Shown here in pieces: positions 8,757-18,047 of a DNA stretch of 45,360 nt; within the stretch, counting starts at the first letter, position 1, and every line of letters starts with the position of its first letter. The position numbers were made by a program, and so were the translations under genes. A model generated the notes under the pieces. The model ran no database searches and was not told the origin of the DNA. It saw only the letters and a list, made by a program, of their open reading frames with translations. This DNA comes from Chrysochromulina tobinii (lineage: Eukaryota > Haptophyta > Prymnesiales > Chrysochromulinaceae): positions 1 through 45,360 of the forward strand of contig JWZX01002518.1 of assembly GCA_001275005.1 (NCBI GenBank), in the 5' to 3' direction.

Positions 8757-10627
8757 ATGAGGAGAACGCCCATGCGCCGCGCTCTCGCTCGCTCGCTCTC
8801 GAGCCGCGCGATCGCCGTGATATCGCCGCGTGATGGTCGTGTGTTCGCCGAGATCGCCGATGCATCGGCCGCAGAGGTGGATGCGGCCGTCAGCCGTGCT
8901 GCCACCTGCGCGCGCTCACCATGGGCACGGCCGGAGTCGGTCGACGTACGCTCCGCGTCGCTGCGGGCGCTGGCGGCGGCGATTCGGCGCGAGACATCGC
9001 GACTCGCCGAGCTCGAAACGCGCGATTGCGGCAAACCCATCCGGGAGAGCGTAAGCGACATGACCGCGAGCGCCGCTTGCTTCGAGTACTATGCGGAGAT
9101 CGCGGCGGAGGAGCTCACGCCGCAGCCGCTCGCGCTGCCCGACGAAGCCTTCAGGTCGCGCGTGGTCGCATCCGCGGCCGGTGTTGTCGCATGCGTCACA
9201 CCGTGGAACTTCCCACTCCTGCAGGCCTCCTGCAAGGTGGCGCCCGCGCTCGCCGCCGGATGCGCGACGCTGCTCAAACCGTCTCCGCTCGCATCGCTCA
9301 CATGCCTCGAGCTGGGCAAGCTGGCTCAGGCCGAGGCGGGGCTGCCCGAGGGTGCGCTGAGCGTGCTCACCGGCGGCCCGCCCGTGGGCACCTCCGACGG
9401 CGCCTCGCGCCTCATTGAGCACCCTCGCATCGACTATCTCTCGTTTACCGGCTCGACGCGCGCCGGCGTCCAGGTGCGCCCTTCCGGTCCTGATGGCCCT
9501 GATTGCGTCTGATGGCGTCTGATGGCGTCCAGGTGCGCGCCCTACCGGTCTTGATGGCCTTTGATGGCCCCCCGAGCGCCCCCTGATTGCGTCTGATTGC
9601 GTCTGATTGCGTCTGATCCTCGGCGCTTTCGTGGGCGCTGTCCAGATGCTCGGCGCGAGCGCGCCGCACGTGCGCCGTACCGGCCTGGAGCTTGGCGGCA
9701 AGGGCGCACTCATCGTCCTCGAGGACGCGCCCATGACGGCGCTCGTCGATTGGGCGATGATGGGGATCTTCATGACGTCGGGTCAGGTGTGCTGCGCGAC
9801 CTCGCGCCTGCTCATACACGTCTCGCGCAAGGACGAAGTGCTTGAGGCGCTGCGGGCGAGCGCGGCGGCGGTGCGGATGGGCGACCCTCTCGACGAGACG
9901 ACCCAAATGGGTGCCGTCATCACGGAGGAGGCTGCCTTGCGCCTCGTCGGAGCGGTGGCACAGGCGCGCGCCGAAGGCAGCATCCTCGTCTGTGGCGGCG
10001 GGCGCGTCGCGGCGGGCGCGTTACCGGCTGCCCTAGCCGGCGGTTACTACGTGCAGCCGACAGTGCTTGCGGACGTCCCTCGGAGTTCATCCGCGTGGCA
10101 GGCGGAGCTCTTCGGCCCGGTGCTATGCGTGCAGAGCTTTGAGAGCGAGGAACAGGCTGTCGCGCTCGCTAACGACTCGCCCTACGGCCTCGCGCATGCC
10201 GTCCTCTCCGCTGACCCAGAGCGGTGTGAACGTGTGGGAGCCCAGCTTGAGGCGGGCACTGTGTGGCTCAACTGCAATCAGGTGAGAGGTCAAGGCCGGA
10301 TGACCACTGATGACCACTGATGGCCTCGGATGGCCTCTGATGGCCTCTGCTGTGCTCAACTGCAATTAGTCGACGTGGCCTCTGATGGCCTCTGATGGCC
10401 TCTGATGGCCTCTGATGGCCTCTGATGGCCTCTGATGGCCTCTGATGGCCTCTGATGGCCTCTGCAACCAGACGACGTGGCCGGTCACACCCTTTGGGGG
10501 CTGGAAGGCGAGCGGCTTCGGCAGGGAATGGGGCGCTGCCGGCATGCATGAGTACTTGCGCCACAAGACGGTCACGAGCGCTGCGCCGGGCTACTCGTGG
10601 AACTACTACGGCGCCTCAACCACGTGA
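8757..10627 (+). CDS. Aldehyde dehydrogenase, ALDH10-like (betaine/aminoaldehyde dehydrogenase)
   Basis: Exons 8757-9473, 9646-10281 and 10472-10627 join in phase 0 to give 502 residues, the normal ALDH length. Family signatures are intact: TPWNFPLL (catalytic Asn), FTGS (NAD binding), LELGGKG (general-base Glu near residue 254), SGQVCCATSRL (nucleophile Cys near 288), ELFGPVLCV and TPFGGWKASGFGRE. ETRDCGKPI..., CFEYYAEIA and WLNCNQ are typical of ALDH10, whose plant members oxidise betaine aldehyde to the osmolyte glycine betaine or oxidise omega-aminoaldehydes. The N-terminus MRRTPMRRALARSLSSR looks like a mitochondrial presequence; an in-frame ATG at 8730 is an alternative start. Both introns carry 10-bp repeat arrays and copies of their own splice junctions. 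Substrate choice is not proven. Confidence 0.92.
9465..9645 (+). repeat. ALDH intron 1: duplicated donor region plus decamer repeats
   Basis: The intron runs 9474-9645 (donor GTGCGC, acceptor TGTCCAG). The exon end plus donor (GGCGTCCAGGTGCGC, continuing to CCGGTC and tgatgg) at 9465-9499 is repeated at 9524-9559, and the intron ends in a third gtccag. Between and after the copies are units such as ctgattgcgt and ctgatggcgt; one run has three exact ctgattgcgt copies near 9582-9615. Confidence 0.8.
10282..10471 (+). repeat. ALDH intron 2: decamer array with internal copy of the exon-exon junction
   Basis: The 190-bp intron (GTGAGA...CCAG) holds eight perfect tandem copies of tctgatggcc at 10381-10460, with variant copies at 10299-10349. 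At 10354-10380 a sequence resembling the end of exon 2 (gctcaactgcaattag) is directly followed by one resembling the start of exon 3 (tcgacgtggcc). Confidence 0.9.
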
Positions 10628-11019
10628 CACATGCGGCGTGAACACCGCCGCCCGGCCGCCGCCGCATGCGCCGCCGCCGCCGCCGGGTCAGCGTCCGGTC
10701 ACGCGGTCAGTAGCGTCACGCCTTTATTGAAAACCCGGAAAACCTTTTTGGAAACCGAAATTGATACACTTTGAGCTCCGCCCGAAATAGAGACTGTCCG
10801 ACAGTTATTTCAGGACGTGCCCGCGCTCACGCTCCTCCGTGACCGTGGATCCAGCCTATACTGACTCTGTGCTCACACCTCGGGTCCTCCCTCTCTATAC
10901 GGAGCGAGTACAGTTTTTGGAGGTGCCGTATGCGTGCGCATGAACGGCGACGACGCAGCGCGCCGCTCAACTGCGCGCATCCTCAGCAGCCATGTCCCAG
11001 CCTCTGCCCGAAGATCCAC
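10628..11019. other. Intergenic, 3' ends of ALDH and PsbW-like genes
   Basis: The gap lies between convergent genes. It contains a CGC/GCC-rich stretch (about 10650-10690) and an AT-richer part around 10725-10765 that could hold 3' processing signals. No gene is seen. Confidence 0.5.
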
Positions 11020-11750
11020 TTAAACGCGGTTGCGGTTGGAGAGCTCGCGGTCGCCACGGCGCGAATCGTACGTGTCGAAGAAATCGTCGTCGTCGTCCTG
11101 GTACGACTGCCACTGGCTGAAGGCGAAGCCAATCGCGAAGATAACAGTGAGGAGCACGAAGCCGAGCGAGTCGTCGTTGATGCCGAGGGCCTGCGCGGCG
11201 CGATGTGCGAGGAAGGCGGCGATGAGCGGAGAGGTTGGTGGTGGGACAGGCGAGATTTTCGCGTGCCGGTAGCGCGCAGCAGGTGCTGGCCGGAGCCTCG
11301 CCCGCAGCAGCCATGCAGGTAAATTGTGCCGTCATTCCGAGCTCGCAGAGCCAGGCGCAACGCGACCCGTGCGCGCGCAGAGCACAGGGCAGGGGGAAGA
11401 TGATCACAACTGCCGCTGCTCCGCGTGTGGCGCCTTGCTCGGAGGAGCGAGCGCGCGCGCGCGCCGCCGACACGCGATGGCGCGCGGTGCAGATGGGTAA
11501 TCTTGTGCTGTGAGCGCACCTTGCCAGTGCCCTCACCGCCCGGCTGGTCGCCAGCAAGCGGACCAAAGTCGAGACCGCCGTTGACGCCAAGAACGGACTT
11601 AGCGTGCGCAGCCTCCGAGTGAAAGGTGACAGCGAGCGCCGCCGACGACGCGGCGAGCTTGGAGAGGTGCTGCTGCAGCTTGGGCGCGGACGGCATCTGG
11701 AAGCACTCCGCAGACGCGAGGAGCATGGCAGCGATGAGCTTCTGCATCAT
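11020..11750 (-). CDS. psbW: Photosystem II PsbW-like protein, plastid-targeted
   Basis: Exon 1 (11750-11520, 77 codons) and exon 2 (11190-11020, 56 codons plus stop) join at AAG|GCC in phase 0 across a 329-bp GTGCGC...GCAG intron, giving 133 residues. The N-terminus is a signal peptide with a CFQMPSAP plastid-type motif, then a second hydrophobic stretch ending in AAHA, a typical thylakoid processing site. The mature part reads GVNGGLDFGPLAGDQPGG EGTGK, then a single membrane helix (LGFVLLTVIFAIGFAFSQW) and an Asp-rich tail. GGEGTGxxxG(I/L) before one transmembrane helix is the PsbW hallmark. PsbW sits at the edge of PSII and stabilises PSII-antenna supercomplexes. It is divergently related to land-plant PsbW, so the assignment rests on the motif, topology and targeting. 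Confidence 0.8.
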
Positions 11751-11982
11751 TTTCCAAGCAAGACCGTCGCAGCGAGGTTCTGAAGAGATCGACCACTCAA
11801 TTTGGGCGAGTTTTCACAGCGGAATCGCTCACCTCGACGCCGTCGAGTGACATGTGCAGGATGTGCTTCTCCCCCCGGTGTCTTTGAACAAGTGCTACAC
11901 TCAACCGTTGCTAGAACGAGTGCTCTATGCTAGAACAAGTGAACCCCAACCGAACGCCCGCGAACCCCACAAAATCAAAAAG

Positions 11983-13143
11983 TCAAACCCACGCCCCGTT
12001 GAGCCCTCCCTCGCCGTCCTCGTCGACCAGCAGCGGCGGCACCGCCTCCGGATCCGCCGCCTCGTCGGCGTCGGCCTCCCACGCCCGCAACCCGCCCTCC
12101 ACTGTCCGTACGTCCGCGAAGCCGGCTGCGACGAGCACAGCGGCAGCCCCCTTGGCGAGCTTGCCATCGGCGCACAGCAACACGATCGTCTCGGCGCGCG
12201 TGCACACGGCGGCGACCTCCGACGCGAACGCTTCGCTCGGCAGGTAAAACCCATGCTCCCACGTATACGCGGCGAGGTTAGTGGAGCCTCCCACGTGACC
12301 TTCGAGCCTCCATTCCGCAGGCTGGCGCACGTCAATCAGCATGGCGCTGCCTTGCAGGGCGAGCGCGGCCGCCTCGGCGGGAGACACCTCGCGAGGCGCG
12401 GCCGCCGCCGGTGGGGGCGAGGGCGGCGGCGGCGAGGGCGAGGGCGGCAAGGGCGGCGGCAAGGGCGAGGCGTCCGGGTCGACCCTCATGCCCTCGAGGT
12501 CCCGCGGCATGGCGGGGTTGAGCCAATAAGCACCCGGTGTGGAGAGGTCCGCCACGCGAAGCGCGAGCGCCGCGCTCTCCTCTCCCACAAGGTCGAGGCA
12601 CACGTCAGCCACACCCTCGAGCTCCGCCGCCACCTGGCCGCCCTCGTCGCGCGGCAGTGCCACGGTGCGCATGCCCGCGCCTAGCGCAGCGGCCACCTGC
12701 TGCAACGTCGTGACCAGCACAACGCAATACGCCGCAATCGGCTCGCGTCCGAGGCCGCCGGGACGACGGCCGAAGCCATCGGAGCCACCAAAGCCGTTCG
12801 GAGCGTCCACGTGTAGCCTCAGGCGCAGCGCACTCATCTCGGCTATGGTCGGCTCGCTCGACGAGAGCGGCCAGCACAGAGCGCCGTCACGCATCGCAGC
12901 ATCCTCCACAGGCCTGCCGGGAGGCTCGAGAAATGCGACCAGTGCGCCTTGCTCTAGTGCCTCCGCCTTGAGCCTTGCGATGCCGGCGTGGTCCACGACG
13001 TCGCGACTCAGGATGATGGCCTCGCACTGATCGATGTTACGCAGCATGGCGATGCGAGCTGAACGCGAGGCTCGCTGCATGGTCAGCGTGCAGTACTGAG
13101 GGGCAAAAGCGAGCGCCGTCAAGACTGCCGAGAAGAGGATCAT
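11983..13143 (-). CDS. Plastid-targeted HAD-like/rhodanese fusion protein
   Basis: A 386-residue frame from the ATG at 13143. The N-terminus MILFSAVLTALAFAP is a signal peptide ending in an AFAP-type motif, the bipartite plastid entry signal of chromist algae. Residues about 35-235 resemble a degenerate HAD-superfamily fold (CEAIILSRD near the start, then LVTTLQQVAAALGAGMRTVALP) but lack the DxDx(T/V) nucleophile motif. A Pro-rich linker follows. Residues about 255-360 form a rhodanese domain (SAMLIDVRQPAEW, LLCADGKLAKGAAAVLVAAG, VEGGLRAWE) with the predicted active Cys in LLCADGK. Rhodaneses transfer sulfur or bind thiols; the substrate is unknown. Its start is divergent from the DUF1995 gene about 180 bp away. 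Confidence 0.75.
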   Translation of the reverse strand: MILFSAVLTALAFAPQYCTLTMQRASRSARIAMLRNIDQCEAIILSRDVVDHAGIARLKAEALEQGALVAFLEPPGRPVEDAAMRDGALCWPLSSSEPTIAEMSALRLRLHVDAPNGFGGSDGFGRRPGGLGREPIAAYCVVLVTTLQQVAAALGAGMRTVALPRDEGGQVAAELEGVADVCLDLVGEESAALALRVADLSTPGAYWLNPAMPRDLEGMRVDPDASPLPPPLPPSPSPPPPSPPPAAAAPREVSPAEAAALALQGSAMLIDVRQPAEWRLEGHVGGSTNLAAYTWEHGFYLPSEAFASEVAAVCTRAETIVLLCADGKLAKGAAAVLVAAGFADVRTVEGGLRAWEADADEAADPEAVPPLLVDEDGEGGLNGAWV

Positions 13144-13321
13144 CGCGGCCGCCTCGACGCGGGAAAGGTTTGATGTTCATGCTGGAAGGAGCTCAACACC
13201 ATGAGAATTCCGCAATCACGAGATGAAACGCGATGTCCGCTCCAGTCCAAATCTAGCTTCCGCAGTCGGAGTACAACGCCGGGTTTTTGACGATTCTGTC
13301 CGAAACCTCTGGTTTGGGGCG
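13144..13321. promoter_or_regulatory. Putative bidirectional promoter of two plastid genes
   Basis: This 178-bp gap separates the divergent start codons of the rhodanese and DUF1995 genes. A further in-frame ATG at 13223 lies inside it and may be the true start. No recognisable core motif is seen. Confidence 0.35.
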
Positions 13322-15217
13322 ATGGTCTTCATGTATGTCATCTCCGTCGCCGCCGCAGCCTCGCCGCTGCTACTGTCAGCCGAGCGCAATATTGTGATGC
13401 CGGTTTACCGGCCGCTACTGCAGCCGGCCCGCCGATGGCCACTGCCGCGGTCGCGTAGCATTCGACTTGACGAGTCACTCTCGGACGATGCGGTACGTGA
13501 CAAGCTCGCTCGCCTCCGCAATCGTAAACCAGTGGCGCGGCCCTCGGCGGCTTCAGTGTCGCCGGAGGCGGTGGCATCGCCCGCCAACGAAAAGGAGAAA
13601 GAGTTCTCATTCATGGCGCCTCCGCCCGGCCTCGAATGCAATGATGACGACGAGTGCGTGCTGCCCGAGTTGGCGGATGGGGACGAGGACAAATCGGCCA
13701 ATGACGAGGGGCCCGCACCGATCGACCGGCTGCGGGCGACGGTGGCCGCACGCGCCACGGCGGCTGCGCCGCTGGACGAGTCGGCCGCGGCCGAGATCCG
13801 CACCTTCCTCAACGAGTACCTCGGTGACGAGATGCTCGGCTGGGTTCTGATTCACACGGAGTTGGGCAAGGAGGCCGCGCGCAAGAACGCGTGGAGCGCG
13901 CGCTCGTGGGTACCCAAGACGGCGCGGATCGAGGCGCTCACGGGGCGCTCGCTCACCGTGCGTGTGGGCGTGCAGGAGCGAGGCAAAGCCGAGCCCACCA
14001 TTCTCATCACGGAGCTAGCCCTGCCAAGGCCGGTGGAGAGTGTCGATGCGCTTCGGGACGTTCTTCTGGAGCTGAGCCAGCCGCCCGAGAGCGAGGGCGG
14101 CAAGGGCGGGAGTGCGGCGATGAGCCCGGGCACGAGCGCCATCCTCCTCCAGCTGCCCGGCGCCACCGACGACTGGTCCCTCCCCGATGACCTGTGGCTC
14201 AATACTTGTCCGTACCCGCGCGCCGTACGGCAGATGTTTTATGAGGATGTGTCGAGTGCGATGCAGGCGGCTGTGGCGGATTTCTCATGCGCGCGCCGGA
14301 TGCGCGTGTGGGTGAGCCCGCCGGAGCTCAACATGGAGATGGACTCGTACCGTGTCGGCTCGCTCCTCGAGCTCGTGCGAGATTGCGCGCTCGGGTTTGC
14401 TAAGCATGGGTTGCGCACACGCGTCTGTGTCCAGGGCTCGATGGGGCAGGGCGCGTTCACCGGAGTGCCGCGCGTGCTGAGCGGGATCCGCAAGCTGCTC
14501 AGTATGATGGACTGGCAGGCGCAGCCGGGCGAGGAGTATGAAGGGCTCCTCACGGGCGGCGACGGGGAGGGCGATGGCAGCGACGGCAGCGGCGCGGGCG
14601 GCGGCGGCGCGGGCGGCGGCGAGGAGGGCGCCTTCGACGGCATGGTGCGCTTTGGCGCGGTCGGGGCGGCGGAAGTGAGTCCGTCGGATGATGTGCTGCT
14701 GGTCTTGGCCCCGCAGAGCATGGTGGGGGCGAGCATCTATGAGCCCCTGCGAGCGATGACCGAGGCGGCCGAGGCGCAGGGCTCGGCCATCATCCTCATC
14801 AACCCGCAGCTGCAGGACCGACAATCCTCCTCTGGGGTAATGGGGGTGCGTGGGCGTGCCGAGCGTCTGGCGTTCGCCTCCTCGTTTGAGGACATCTACA
14901 CCTTCCGCAACATCTACTCGGGCACCACGTTCATGTATCCAATTTTGGGTGGCTTGCGATTGACGCGGCCGGTCGGCGCCGTGTCGGGCGGGCGGCGAGT
15001 GCTTTACCAGAGGCGCGAGAGTGGGGGGCACGAGCGCTATGAGCCCGTCGGCTGCTGGCTGCGCCGTGAGCCCAGCGCGAGCGAGATCACCGAGCTCGTG
15101 CCGAACCAGGTGGTCGGTGTGGGGCCTGCCGGCGGCGGGGCGCAACCTGCGCCGAGCAGCGCGCCCGCACAACCTGCGTCCGCCATTGTCAAGGGGGAGC
15201 GCATGCCGTGGGACTGA
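13322..15217 (+). CDS. DUF1995 protein, LPA3-like photosystem assembly factor candidate
   Basis: Intronless. The ATG at 13322 opens a signal-peptide-like MVFMYVISVAAAASPLLL (631 residues); an ATG at 13223 in the same frame adds 33 residues. After an acidic linker, the C-terminal half (about residue 300 on) matches the DUF1995 pattern: PYPRAVRQMFYEDV near its start, YRVGSLLELVRDCALGF, DDVLLVLAPQSMVG, SAIILINPQLQDRQSSSGVMGVRGR, and SGTTFMYPILGGLRL. A Gly-rich insert near residues 415-440 is low-complexity. Known plastid DUF1995 members include LPA3, which helps insert CP43 during PSII assembly. The plastid location and neighbouring PSII and antenna genes fit, but the specific function is inference. 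Confidence 0.75.
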   Translation: MVFMYVISVAAAASPLLLSAERNIVMPVYRPLLQPARRWPLPRSRSIRLDESLSDDAVRDKLARLRNRKPVARPSAASVSPEAVASPANEKEKEFSFMAPPPGLECNDDDECVLPELADGDEDKSANDEGPAPIDRLRATVAARATAAAPLDESAAAEIRTFLNEYLGDEMLGWVLIHTELGKEAARKNAWSARSWVPKTARIEALTGRSLTVRVGVQERGKAEPTILITELALPRPVESVDALRDVLLELSQPPESEGGKGGSAAMSPGTSAILLQLPGATDDWSLPDDLWLNTCPYPRAVRQMFYEDVSSAMQAAVADFSCARRMRVWVSPPELNMEMDSYRVGSLLELVRDCALGFAKHGLRTRVCVQGSMGQGAFTGVPRVLSGIRKLLSMMDWQAQPGEEYEGLLTGGDGEGDGSDGSGAGGGGAGGGEEGAFDGMVRFGAVGAAEVSPSDDVLLVLAPQSMVGASIYEPLRAMTEAAEAQGSAIILINPQLQDRQSSSGVMGVRGRAERLAFASSFEDIYTFRNIYSGTTFMYPILGGLRLTRPVGAVSGGRRVLYQRRESGGHERYEPVGCWLRREPSASEITELVPNQVVGVGPAGGGAQPAPSSAPAQPASAIVKGERMPWD

Positions 15218-15516
15218 AAGACCATTGTCAAGTGGCTCCCGAGGGACCGCGAGAGGCCGTGAAGAAACGCGGAACAATTCACATTCATACTACCGAGTCC
15301 CGTGCATGGGGGTCCGGAGAGTGTGCGCTGCGCTGCGCTTTTGAGTTTCACAGCAGCTGCAGCATTTTACCGGTAACACCGCCAATTTGTGTGTTGTCCA
15401 GCTCACACCTCGCCAGGCAAAGGCCGCTTCGTCGCATCGCCGCGCCTTCGCTGCCCGAGAGTGAAGCTAACGCGTCGTTGTCGCACCCTATCGCCACGCA
15501 GATCTTCGCAGCAGCA

Positions 15517-16421
15517 ATGGCGCTCTCGCTTGCGGTCCTCAGCAGGTGCGAGCAGGCCCGTCTTGGACCTGGGGCGCCCAGATTTGGTCTCCGACCCTTT
15601 GCTTGCCTGTCTCTGCAACTACTGCCTTTGTAACCCTGGAGCTCACCGTGGCGACGCGCGCTCTTCTGCTGCCTGCAGCACCGGCTTCGCCGCCCCGATG
15701 GGCGCCGCGACGGGCAGCGCCGCCCCGCTCATCTCAATGAAGATGAAGGGCATGGTCGGCGACGGCGCGCCTCTGGGCTTCTTTGACCCGCTCGGCTTCT
15801 CGAAGGATGCGACGCCCGAGAAGATGAAGATGTGCGTCTCCGCCACGGCTCGAATTAATCTGCGGCTGGCAAGGCGTCGGCCGCGCAGCGAGCGTGGCTT
15901 GCCATGCTTTCGCACGAGACGGCTGTGGCCGAGCGAGCCCTCATCATCATGCATCTCCGACCTCTCTGTTGCTGACTGCACGCTCGCCCGACTGGCGCAG
16001 GTACCGCGAGGCCGAGCTGAAGCACGGGCGCGTGGCGATGATCGCGTGCTTCGGCATGATCACCGCCGACTCCACGTCGCTCTTCCCGCGCGTGTTCGAG
16101 AAGTTCAGCTCAAACCCGCTGGAAGCCTTGACCCAGTGCCCCAAGCTGGGCTGGCTGCAGATCCTCACCTTCATCATGTTCATCGAGGTGCTCGGCATCA
16201 TCAACAGCAGGCGGCCCGACTACGAGCCGGGCAACTTCCTCGGCACCTCGCAGTGGGGTCTGGAGGCCGGTAACGACTTTGGCTGGGATAGCTACCAGAC
16301 CAAGGAACTCAACAACGGCCGGCTCGCCATGTTCGGCGCGATCGGTATGCTCGCCGGCTCGTACATCACGGGCAAGGGACCGCTCGAGGTCATGACGGGC
16401 GGCGGCACCGTCGTCTTCTAA
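15517..16421 (+). CDS. Fucoxanthin/chlorophyll a/c-binding antenna protein
   Basis: Exons 15517-15545, 15679-15831 and 16001-16421 give 200 residues, typical of FCP/LHCF proteins. Exon 1 encodes only MALSLAVLS plus two bases. The presequence reads into STGFAAPMG, an FAAP plastid-entry motif. Helix 1 carries the chlorophyll-ligating EAELKHGRVAM, helix 2 is LGWLQILTFIMFIEVLGII, and helix 3 carries KELNNGRLAMFG. A stroma- or lumen-exposed segment (GAPLGFFDPLGFSKDATPEKM) precedes helix 1, as in FCPs. The introns are 133 and 169 bp with GTGCGA and GTGCGT donors. The protein harvests light with chlorophyll a/c and carotenoid. The splice at AT|G before TAC CGC gives KMYREAE, close to the family's KxYREAE. 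Confidence 0.93.
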
Positions 16422-16915
16422 ACGTGCGGCAGGACCCTCGCAGAGGGCTGAGGGGTGGGCGGAGGCGGCGGCGGCGGCAGCGGCGGCGGCGGCGCTCGGC
16501 TCCTATGAAGGCTCCTGTGAAGGACCAATGGACGAGCGTTCCTGATTGCGTTTGTCGCGATGCCGGGCGCCGAGACGGCTGAACCTGCGCCCGTGTGTGA
16601 ACGTAAGAGTCGGCGAGTGTCAAGCGCGGACAGCGGATGCGGATAGAGGCAGCCCGAGATGCATGTGCGCATGTGGTAGTAACAGCGCGAAGTGTTCAGA
16701 CAATTTGTTCTTTCGCGCGTTGCTTCAGACGGAAAATCATTTCGACAGAAACTCTTGCCATGCACATGAACGAATACACCTCTCCGGAGAGCTGGTTTGC
16801 AGCCTGCAGCCACGTCGCCGTCAACACGTGCTCTGCTCTTGCATCAGCGCGCGGCAGGTCCGTGACGTCATCACGACGTACGTGGTAGCACCGCCATAGT
16901 GCCTCCAAAAGTTGT
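16422..16915. other. Intergenic between convergent antenna and eL37 genes
   Basis: Contains a GGC/GGA-rich simple-sequence stretch at about 16455-16495 and an isolated cctgattgcgtt at about 16543, matching the decamer unit of ALDH intron 1. No gene is seen. Confidence 0.5.
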
Positions 16916-17485
16916 CTATGCAGCCGCCGCCTTCTTCTTCGGGGGAGCCGCGGTCTGCGAGGGCGAGGAGCGAAGCACACAAATGAGACAGAGATGCAGG
17001 CTGGCGGTGGCGCTCGCAGCATTGCGAGGGAACGGCGCCGGCTGAGGACGCGGGCCACATGCGCGGCGTTCGCCGCACGGAGTAGGCAGCGGCTGCGCCC
17101 ACGCATCAGGCAGCTGAGGTGGACCGTTGCCGTTCGTGCCCCGCCTGAAAGGAAGCTGCTTGCTCGAGCAGCTCTGTTGCGCTGGGTGGCTGGCAGGCTC
17201 TGGAGCAGGCGCCCGTGCGGATCGCCGTCTGCGGCGGCTCACCTTCTCGCGGAAGCCGTTCTTGAAGCGGCGCGGCAGCTCCTTCTCGTAGCGCATGCGG
17301 CCAGTGCCGCGGTTCTTCCTGCGAATCATCTTCGCGCCCCAGTTGTAATGCCTGTTGCGCGCCGACGGGTAGCCGCAGGCGCTGCACACCTTCTTCTGAA
17401 GGTGGAACGACGTGCGGCCGCAGCGGCGGCAGGACGTGTGCGTCTTTTGGATCTGCATCTTGTAGGCCTGCTTGGAGTGCGGCAT
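16916..17485 (-). CDS. RPL37: Large-subunit ribosomal protein eL37
   Basis: Exon 1 is 17485-17243 (81 codons) and exon 2 is 16954-16916 (12 codons plus stop), joined at AAG|ACC in phase 0 over a 288-bp GTGAGC...GCAG intron, giving 93 residues, the normal eL37 size. Diagnostic features are [24 protein letters not shown] (split zinc ribbon, Cys 19, 22, 34 and 37), [22 protein letters not shown] and [10 protein letters not shown]. It binds 25S/28S rRNA near the exit tunnel of the cytosolic ribosome. The N-terminus ([13 protein letters not shown]) differs from the usual TKGTxSFGxR. Without splicing, the frame would run into a non-homologous tail, so the intron is well supported. Confidence 0.93.
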   Translation of the reverse strand: MPHSKQAYKMQIQKTHTSCRRCGRTSFHLQKKVCSACGYPSARNRHYNWGAKMIRRKNRGTGRMRYEKELPRRFKNGFREKVSRRRRRSARAPAPEPASHPAQQSCSSKQLPFRRGTNGNGPPQLPDAWAQPLPTPCGERRACGPRPQPAPFPRNAASATASLHLCLICVLRSSPSQTAAPPKKKAAAA

Positions 17486-18047
17486 GGTTGGCGCAGACTG
17501 ACTTTCTTGGGGATAGAGAGAGCGTCGACGTCGAGGTTGGAAGGAGGGGGGTTGGAAGAAAAGTCACTGCCCAAGACGACGGAATAGTTTGAGGAAACCC
17601 CCGAGGGTTTTAGAAAGAGGTTGTGTCTCCACAAACATTTGATTACACCGCCTCACTGTGGGTGTATGAGTGTCCTCCGACGGACGTAGTAAGACGTAAA
17701 TCGTAATTTCTCGTATCTCGACCGTACATGGTACATGGTTTTAACATGGTTGACCCGGGGCGCGGGGGGTGCCTAATGACCCGGTTTTTTCCGGAGCGTC
17801 TGGAACAAGGTCTCTATTATAAGTATAATGTAAATATCGCGTCATAAGACCACAACTGAAATCTGAATCCAAGAATGGACCGCGTTGGTATCCGTTACGT
17901 GTATCGTGTTCGCACGTGCGTGTTCGATTCAAGTGAGTAGGTTTGGAGGTGCAGGAGGCGGATCCCTCATGGCGTCGCCCTACGCGTACTTGTTCGTACG
18001 GCAATTGTCGTACGGTACACGCGGGAGGCCTATGTTGTATTCTAGAT
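17486..18047. other. Upstream region of eL37 and 3' flank of IQ-motif gene
   Basis: The part next to 17486 should carry the eL37 promoter and leader. The stretch 17640-17900 is AT-richer than its surroundings. A tgttcgattc at about 17920 looks like a tRNA T-loop but its flanks do not pair. No gene is seen. Confidence 0.45.

Noticed and set aside
10381-10460. Eight perfect 10-bp repeats as a centromeric or telomeric satellite
   Set aside because: The array is only 80 bp, lies inside an intron between ALDH exons and has related copies in other introns.
16990-17242. Arg/Pro-rich extension of eL37
   Set aside because: It begins at a clean GTGAGC donor after FREK and eL37 homologs end with a short Lys/Ala tail, which is recovered by splicing to 16954.
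17900-17945. tgttcgattc as a tRNA T-loop
   Set aside because: Flanking five-base segments do not pair and no D-arm, anticodon arm or acceptor stem can be found.
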